Shown one piece after another: positions 57,626-64,000 of a stretch of 64,000 nt of DNA. This DNA is from Stichopus chloronotus. Taxonomy: Eukaryota > Echinodermata > Holothuroidea > Aspidochirotida > Stichopodidae. The notes below the pieces were generated by a model. That model worked only from the letters and a program-made list of their open reading frames with translations. It was not told the origin of the DNA and did no database searches. The translations under genes were made by a program, and so were the position numbers. Location of the stretch: contig SFZH01000008.1 in assembly GCA_021234535.1 (NCBI GenBank), forward strand, positions 22,469,091 to 22,533,090, in the 5' to 3' direction. Within the stretch, counting starts at the first letter, position 1. Each line of letters opens with the position of its first letter.

Positions 57626-57666
57626 GTCATCTGAAGAGTGCAGTAGCACGAAACCTTGGTAGTAGC
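57626..57666 (+). ncRNA. Hammerhead-like motif, weak stem I
   Basis: Core CUGAAGA (57631-57637), stem II GUGC/GCAC with AGUA loop (57638-57649), GAA (57650-57652), then ACC-UU-GGU as a 3-bp helix III with a 2-nt loop and A at the cleavage position (57661). Stem I partners GUCAU and GUAGC pair poorly, so activity is uncertain. Confidence 0.55.
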
Positions 57667-57689
57667 TTAAGATCAGTGACTATATCACT

Positions 57690-57692
<3 letters not shown>

Positions 57693-57760
<68 letters not shown>

Positions 57761-57773
57761 ATATATATATATA
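57693..57773. repeat. (TA)n microsatellite
   Basis: About 80 bp of TA repeats with one interruption, inside the nested inverted-repeat element. The Tyr-Ile frame across it is not a gene. Confidence 0.95.
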
Positions 57774-57911
57774 GGGTTGGAATAGCAAATAGCAACAGTT
57801 CCAAACAATGTGCTCCTAACAAAGGATCCACCAGGGATGCCAAGCAGTAACTTTCATAATTCTCTATATATATATATATATATAACACAATAACAACGTG
57901 GGATTACGTTA

Positions 57912-57960
57912 GTCACTACCCGCAGGTTTCGTGCTTACAGTACAGCACTCTTCAGGTGAC
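57912..57960 (-). ncRNA. Type I hammerhead ribozyme, complete core
   Basis: Minus strand, 5' to 3': stem I strand GUCAC (57960-57956); CUGAAGA (57955-57949), which fits the invariant CUGANGA; stem II GUGCU/AGCAC (57948-57944 with 57935-57931) closed by an 8-nt loop; GAA (57930-57928); helix III ACC/GGU (57927-57925 with 57920-57918) with UGCG loop; A at position 17 (57917); and GUGAC (57916-57912), which pairs perfectly with GUCAC. Predicted self-cleavage is between 57917 and 57916. The very short helix III is typical of ribozymes in Penelope-like elements and retrozymes, which may act as dimers. Confidence 0.8.
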
Positions 57961-58599
57961 TGAATCAGCTTGCGCAGTGTGGATTCCGTTGAGCGAGCTG
58001 GATTTATGCTTGACTGGTTTTCCACAATACTGGGGGGGGGGGGGGTGTGGACAAGCGCTGAGATAGTCGTTTCGTTTATTGAGGATTATACACATTATAT
58101 ATATATGTCTGTATATATATATAAATATGTATGTACATATATATGTACGTTCGTTTATTGAGGATTATATATATATGTAAATTGAAATGACGGGACGGGA
58201 CAATAAGACTGCTTAATGCAGACTATACAATTTTCACTCAGTGCATTGCTTTTCGATGAGTTTTTCATGATATTATTAGTTGTTTACCATAAAAAAAAAA
58301 ACAGATTTATCGGTGAAAATATTAGGCTTATTGGACAACCTGATTCTGTCGTGACTACTGTTAAAGTAGGTCTATTCACGCAATTATCTTGTTTCTCGAG
58401 AAAGCTTTTGACTGTTCAGATTAGCAAATTCATTTAGAATCCCTGACATTTTTTTTTCTTCTAATTTCGACCCACAATAGGTTAGCACACTTGACAGTAA
58501 TACCTGCGTCTCCGATACTGGTTTCTAAAAAATTCTGTTAAAAACCTCAGTATTCAAATGATATATGTGATTGTCACGGGCGGCTCTAATTCGTCTTTG

Positions 58600-59880
58600 A
58601 CAGAAGTACATAATTAAATTTTTCATCTGTTTCCGATAAACTTGGATAAGTCCAATGTTTTTATATCATGGGACACTTTGCTAGAAATCACCCATATTAA
58701 GGTTTGTGATAAGGTCAAATACCTTGGTGTTTCCTTTTCCATTCATAAGGATGGTGTAATTACCTACCGAAGGTATCACGTTTAAAATACATTCTCAACC
58801 TTTGGTGTTTCACTCACATATATATCACTCCCGTAGGAAGAATTTTACTTATTAAGGCATTTACTCTCTCGGTTTGTCTTTCTCTTCTCTGACCATGCTG
58901 TTTATTAAGTCCTTAAATAAAATGTATTGTAAATTTGTATGAAGTAATGAGCGTGATAAGGTTAGTTGATATGTGATGTGTAACACTAAAAATAACGATA
59001 GGCTAAAGATGGTTAGGACTATAATATGTCTCTTTTCTGTGATAGTTTAACTTGTACTGCAAAGGGTGAAGAAATTGCTTCATGATTCTTTCAAGCCATG
59101 GAAAGTAGTTTTTACTTACGAGCTTAAGAAGTATAAAGGCATATTTCTGTTTTAAATGAAAGTTTGCTAAAAACGATGTTTGTGTATGTCTACTGTGTTT
59201 TTTCGTCAGGTCTTGGCCGGGCTATAAATTTTAGATGTGGAAACTTCTTTCATCAAATTATTTTAAACAACAGTTGTTTTAAAATTGATGGAAACATTTT
59301 CTTTCACAAAGATGTGATAACACTACGTGTAATGTTAAAGCTTCCGACTTTTGAACAAACATTGTCAAAGTTAAACCGTTTGATATTCTAACCTCCAGTG
59401 TCCATCTATATAAGTCAACTGCACTAGAGTACTTTTCAATATTTAATTCTATTTCCACCTCGTGGAAAAGGGATGGAATGATCTAATCTCCCTCTATTAA
59501 TAGTCTCGTTGAATTAAGTTATAGTCCTCCGTGTTAAACTACAGTGTAGATCTTTTTCGTAGTTCTATGTTGAAAGCAATTCAATAACGGAACCAGATGT
59601 TCAGTAAGTCCACACTTAATTGGAATACGGAACTGGAAAACAGCTCCATGACTTGAATGCATGTATATTTGACCATCCATTGTCAGTTGTCAGAGAGCCA
59701 AATGTGCAGTATTATCAGTTACGTTTATTTCATACAATAGTAGAGGTTACCTCATTTTTGTTTCGTTCTGAATTAAACGATTCCACTCGTTGTTCCTTCT
59801 ACGATGATGAACAAGAAGAAGTGATTGAGCATTTATGTTTGGCACTGTCCTATCTCGAATTTATTTTTGTTTGATTATGT
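58600..59880 (+). pseudogene. Decayed LINE reverse transcriptase C-terminal region
   Basis: Interrupted plus-strand frames carry LINE-type sequence. At about 58640-58890 appear a KSNVFISWDTLL-like stretch, ITHIKVCDKVKYLGVSFSIH and PVGRILLIKAFTLSV, all usual after the palm/thumb of non-LTR reverse transcriptases. At about 59164-59391 there is a second open piece. At about 59620-59874 comes NDSTRCSFYDDEQEEVIEHL, resembling the zinc-binding C-terminal domain (Cys-x2-Cys...His) of such proteins with one Cys replaced by Tyr. Numerous stops show it is dead. The clade was not determined. Confidence 0.68.
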
Positions 59881-61270
59881 AAGGCACTGTTTGAAAGAAC
59901 CGTTTGACTTAAATGTGTACTGCTTTCTTTGGTTTGCTTCGTAATATAAATAATCCTGTGAATTTCTTTTTGCTCCATGTTAAATATTTTTTTTATTTAA
60001 CTGTAAGTGTATGATTCACACGTTACAGATATTTGCAGCAAATTTAACTTATTCTTCCAGTAGAAAAATAATTTTACCCAACAACAGAAACAAAATTCGC
60101 GAACAGATTTGCTGAACAATTTTTTCACCTACATTTATGCATGTCTTTACTTTTTATACCTTTTCTTATTGAACCTTTGGTTAATAAATGAGACAAAACT
60201 AAGAAAAAATATTAATGTACACAAGTAAATAGTTTTACTATGTTCTTTTTGAAGCAGTAAGCTGTTTTTTTTTTTGTTTTGTTAAAAGCCTTTTTTATTA
60301 TTTCATAAAAGCAATTGCTTCAGTAATGAAATCCATTAAAGAGGAAAAATAAGGACAAATACAGGAACAGAAAAAGAAACCTAGAAAAAACTTTGAGAAT
60401 AAAAAAAATAAAAGTCTGAGAATCGATATTTTTTTATTTTTTGTATAGTGCTATTCGTTGTTCGGTTGTGACTCAACACCAAGTAGAGTTGAGTTAAAAT
60501 GAAGAAAATCCTTGGAAAATCGTGAGAAAAACAAAACGAAAAGTAGAGTAAATACTGAAAACAGGCCTGAAAATATGTCAATTCACAAATATTAAACGTA
60601 TCACTATGTTCCGTTCAGTTCACCTTACCATATCAAACCTTACGTTATCAAAATATCCAAAGGACATTGGGAAACATCACCACCTCCCCTTATAGCCTAT
60701 ACTCCTCCCCCAGTACAGCGATCAGCCATCAGTTCCCCCATACTCAGACATTTCTGTCTCACTAATTTCTACTTAATTTGTGCTATTTGTAATTAATTTC
60801 CTGTCTCTTTCAATTTACATTGTACTTAAAATCATTTAAATTTAATGAGAACAAGAATAAACCACAAAAAAGAGATGAAATTAGCAAATACAACTCAAAT
60901 CGTCCAATTTAGTGAGTCATATATACGTTACAATTAAACGCTTAATTAAAATTTGAAACTGGTACGTCTGCCAAAATCGATTTAGACAGAGTTTCTTAAC
61001 ACATTGATATTGTATTTGTCTATACTGTCTCACTTGATTGCCATTGAAAACTATTCTCCTTCACTGCCATCGGATAACAGTAACCAACTGAATGGTCTAT
61101 ACTGTTTCTGCACCACGAAAGAGTAGCGGGTACATTTTCATGTAAGTTAATCTGACATGCATTGAACATAAATAAACAAATACTAAAACTAATGTTTAGA
61201 CAAAGCAATTCAAAGAAAATAATTTTAGATGTACACAAGGCATTCCTATGAGTATATTTAAGCTTACCTG
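59881..61270. other. Spacer, nothing recognised
   Basis: A very AT-rich stretch with T- and A-runs. No gene, exon pair or known repeat was identified. Confidence 0.35.
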
Positions 61271-61387
61271 TTGCTTCAATTCCTGTGTTGTAATTGTCCG
61301 TTTTGATGATCCTGCCCCTGCTTCGCCTGCGAAGTGTTAGTCATACTTTGCGACAAGTACCGTACGTTAGGAATTCAACTGTTGCAG

Positions 61388-61876
61388 TTATTTATTTGAA
61401 AGCCACAGAAATAGCAGGATCCTTGTGCAGTCCCTGTTTGGTTTTATGTCTGAGCAAATATACAAAAACCATAAAACCAAATAATCAAACAAATAAGTCT
61501 GTTCTGCATCAATGGTTTTGAAGAGGTTAAGAGAAGAGTACCGTACAATGTACGTCAAACGATATACCGCATACATGTACAGAGGGTAAGATACCCTTCG
61601 GTGATTTCCCAATGAACTCCCTCTATAAATAGCACATAGGTCATCGGGGGTGAAAGCCATAGATTGCCAACTGGCATGGGAACCGCAAGACTCCTCCTGG
61701 TAATAATACATGTAGGCTACTGCACTGACACTGTACTCTTTGTATTGTAGTAACATACTACTACAGTTAAGACACGTTGGAGGCATTTGCGGCATCTTCA
61801 CCATACTCAATAACTCATTCATGGTTAGGGATTTAAACGATCTCTTGACTTGAGTAAAGGCTTCAGTTTTATCCAA
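61388..61876 (-). other. Unassigned 162-codon open frame
   Basis: The longest open frame in the window not explained by a repeat or a recognised gene. It includes MNELLSMVKMPQMPPTCLN with a C-x2-C pair (CLNC), then a Tyr-rich, hydrophobic C-terminal half. There is no recognised domain, and the second half reads like untranslated sequence. It could be a first exon, a chance frame or part of an unknown repeat. Listed only as a candidate. Confidence 0.15.
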
Positions 61877-64000
61877 AGAAACTTCGAGTGTTTAGACGAA
61901 GGCCAAATTTACGTTACAGGTACGCCCAAGCGATATTCCAGAGCAGGCAGGTCTTCTGCCTGGGCACAACCGTAACTTTTGTCAATACGTGTTGGCTCCA
62001 AAGGTAAAACTACTGCAAAAGTTAGGCCTAATTTATAGTGCTTTTGTGCTCCTTAAGTCGTCTGGTCGTCTGAGTACATGGCTAGGCCCACGACTAGCCA
62101 CCTCTGAACCCTAAAGTGAAGGCTAGAAATCAATGTTTTGTTATTTCGCAGAACAGGGCTCTGTGTCAAATGTATAGAACCAGAGATGCCAAGGTGAGTG
62201 ACTGGGAGTGGGAGTGAGATATATTTCAACTAAAAAAGTTAAACTATAAGACAGTGACCCAGGATGAGCGCGGAGTGCAAATTCCCTTCTGCCAAGGTCT
62301 AGCCTAAGTTAGGGCCGACCTTAGGGACCGAAAACTAGCTCTGAGCTTCCAGAATTTCTCTGCCACCACTCTGATGCAATCTGAACCTCATTTGGTACCC
62401 TCTTCAGCTGAGGTTGATGACGGTAATTTCGGGAAAGATTACTTGTATGTAGTCATACTCATAGGCGCCAAAACCAACTTTACACTAAGCTTTCATGGTC
62501 AGGAAACTTAAATCATGGTTTGCAGATAATTTGTGGAAGAAAATCATGATGCATGTAATAACGCAACTGGCAAAGACGGCAATGGAACATTCCATATGAA
62601 ATCAACAAATGGCTTCAGTAGGAAATCTGACCCCTTCACCTCGAAAAATTTCAAGCGGGAATGACGTCACACTTTTTGAATTTGCCACTGCTGAACATGT
62701 GTATGAATCGACAAAATAATACACAGATTTCATCGAAATATGCCCAGTTTTAAGTATATCTATACATGGTATATATACTTCGAACGTTGCAGTTTACGAG
62801 GACGAAAAAGCCGTGTTTGGACAGTGCAAACTACACAGCCTAATTTCGCGAACAACTTTGAGGTGTAAATATGAGACTTACGGACATGGTTTGAAAATTG
62901 GCCCAAACTGTGCAAAACATGAGTGAAAAAAGAAAACATGCAGGGAGATGTTACAGAAATTTGTTTTTCACATAATGCAACCGTCAAGACACAAAATCAA
63001 TGACTAATACGGTTAGTCTTAGATGAAACTTACCCCTATTCCGTAAAGCGCTAAGACAAAGTCATTGTCATTGAAACAGTGTACACAATATGGTACTCGC
63101 GGACCAAACCAAAATATAATGTAGGGGGTTAACTTAAAAAATGGTTGTTACAAGGCAAGTACTTTTATGACAGACTAATTTCGATAAATTTCCATGGCAC
63201 GTAAAATATTTCATATATTCTTCATTTGCACTAAACAACTTTGAAAAGACTTAGTCAATGGATAACACAGTTAGTGTTAGTGAAACACAAATCCAACTAC
63301 CCATAATCCGAATTGGGTGCACACAACTAATACACTTGCAATTTCGGTCTTCAATAATGGAAAACACATTAAAATACAAATTTGGCTTTATATTTAAGAA
63401 TAAGGATATACCGAGTAAATTTAATATAACAGAATGATATTAATATAAAGATATTACTACAACATGTTGATCTTTATGAATGAAGATGATGCATGCCTGG
63501 GGTATGGGACCTAAGTTTAGCTTATCCTAACAACTGAAGCCCATAGTACAAATTATATTCATGGGGGAGAGGTGGACTTTTAGATCTATTTATGATAATT
63601 TTACCTCCCCCCATAATATATACCCCTTCACAAGAAACTACAATAGTTACTGTATTATTACAGAGGTCTAGGAGTGTTGATATTGTTGTTTTACTAAGTA
63701 GTCTCATCTAAACAATGAGTCACGCTCCTACAAACTGAAACACATATCATGCGTAGGAGTCGGCCACAGCTTTTTACCCTACATTCTCTCTGTGCAATCA
63801 AGGTTGCAAAGTTAAAAGAGTAAAGTGAACATCAATCACAAATTACAAGACAAGTCATATCAATATTTCTTGATTTCTAAGTTTTATTAAATCCTTCTTT
63901 GGTACAGACTGACAACACAATTGATAACTGTGACATCAATGAAAGAAAACTTAGTATGGAAGACAAGTTAGTATGACATACAAAAATCCATACATAACAT
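61877..64000. other. No recognised gene to window end
   Basis: 2.1 kb without identifiable exons or repeats. The stretch 61900-62450 is somewhat less AT-rich. A CRE-type TGACGTCA occurs at 62662-62669. Short minus frames (62987-62760, 63707-63522) lack support. Confidence 0.35.

Larger units (their letters stand above)
57215..58275. mobile_element. Nested inverted-repeat element carrying hammerhead motifs
   Basis: The outer arms pair: 57215-57300 (ctcatcgaaaagcaatgcac ... ttgtcccgtcccgtcatttca) is the reverse complement of about 58186-58262. The inner arms pair: 57346-57408 is the reverse complement of 57635-57696 (agagtgcagtagcacgaaac ... gtgactatatcactaaat). Between and beside them lie TA microsatellites (57693-57773, 57865-57885, 58095-58180), a 14-nt G tract (58032-58045) and a third hammerhead-bearing segment at 57912-57960. 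The parts resemble scrambled terminal repeats of a Penelope-like element or a non-autonomous retrozyme. No protein is encoded. Confidence 0.65.

Overview
The window is AT-rich, repeat-laden nuclear DNA from an animal. Genes have many short exons with GT..AG introns of hundreds of bases to several kilobases, AATAAA-type polyadenylation signals are present, and there are relics of Penelope-like, LTR, LINE, Polinton/Maverick and foldback/MITE elements. That mix fits a marine invertebrate, and an echinoderm is plausible, but nothing here fixes the species. There are no operons, ribosome binding sites, CRISPR arrays, rRNA genes or convincing tRNA genes. Most long reading frames in the window are products of tandem repeats, not genes.

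Three genes can be supported. (1) At 866-3118 (+) are the last two coding exons of an unidentified, very basic, Ser/Thr-rich protein. (2) At 19389-40780 (+) is a complete 11-exon gene for a 432-residue Gfo/Idh/MocA oxidoreductase of the YteT-like type, with a poly(A) signal 42 bases after the stop. (3) At 51997-46380 (-) is a three-exon gene for a seven-segment membrane protein resembling the PRRT3/PRRT4 core, with a roughly 290-residue polar loop between segments 5 and 6. As given, it carries one clear 1-nt frameshift, plus a second frame change that is either another indel or a 58-nt intron. Genes 2 and 3 are tail to tail, with about 5.4 kb of unremarkable DNA between them.

Layout: 0-4 kb, Penelope-like relic, 3' end of gene 1, 14-bp and 28-bp minisatellites. 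4-13.3 kb, non-coding, with a 39-bp minisatellite, a field of short imperfect palindromes, a long TA tract, a repeat carrying nuclear-receptor-like half-sites and a 28-copy 37-bp satellite. 15 kb, a decayed Polinton DNA polymerase piece. 17.9-18.5 kb, an LTR-like repeat. 19.4-40.8 kb, gene 2, whose introns hold a catalytically dead Penelope reverse transcriptase, a palindromic MITE, a half-site repeat array, a 1.66-kb foldback element and a 21-bp satellite. 46.4-52 kb, gene 3, with a second LTR copy in intron 1. 53-57 kb, simple repeats and a 213-bp tandem duplication. 57.2-58.3 kb, a nested inverted repeat containing hammerhead ribozyme motifs. 58.6-59.9 kb, a decayed LINE. 60-64 kb, nothing identified.

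The most striking non-protein signal is a complete type I hammerhead ribozyme fold on the minus strand at 57912-57960, with degenerate sister copies nearby. It is the kind carried by Penelope-like elements and retrozymes.
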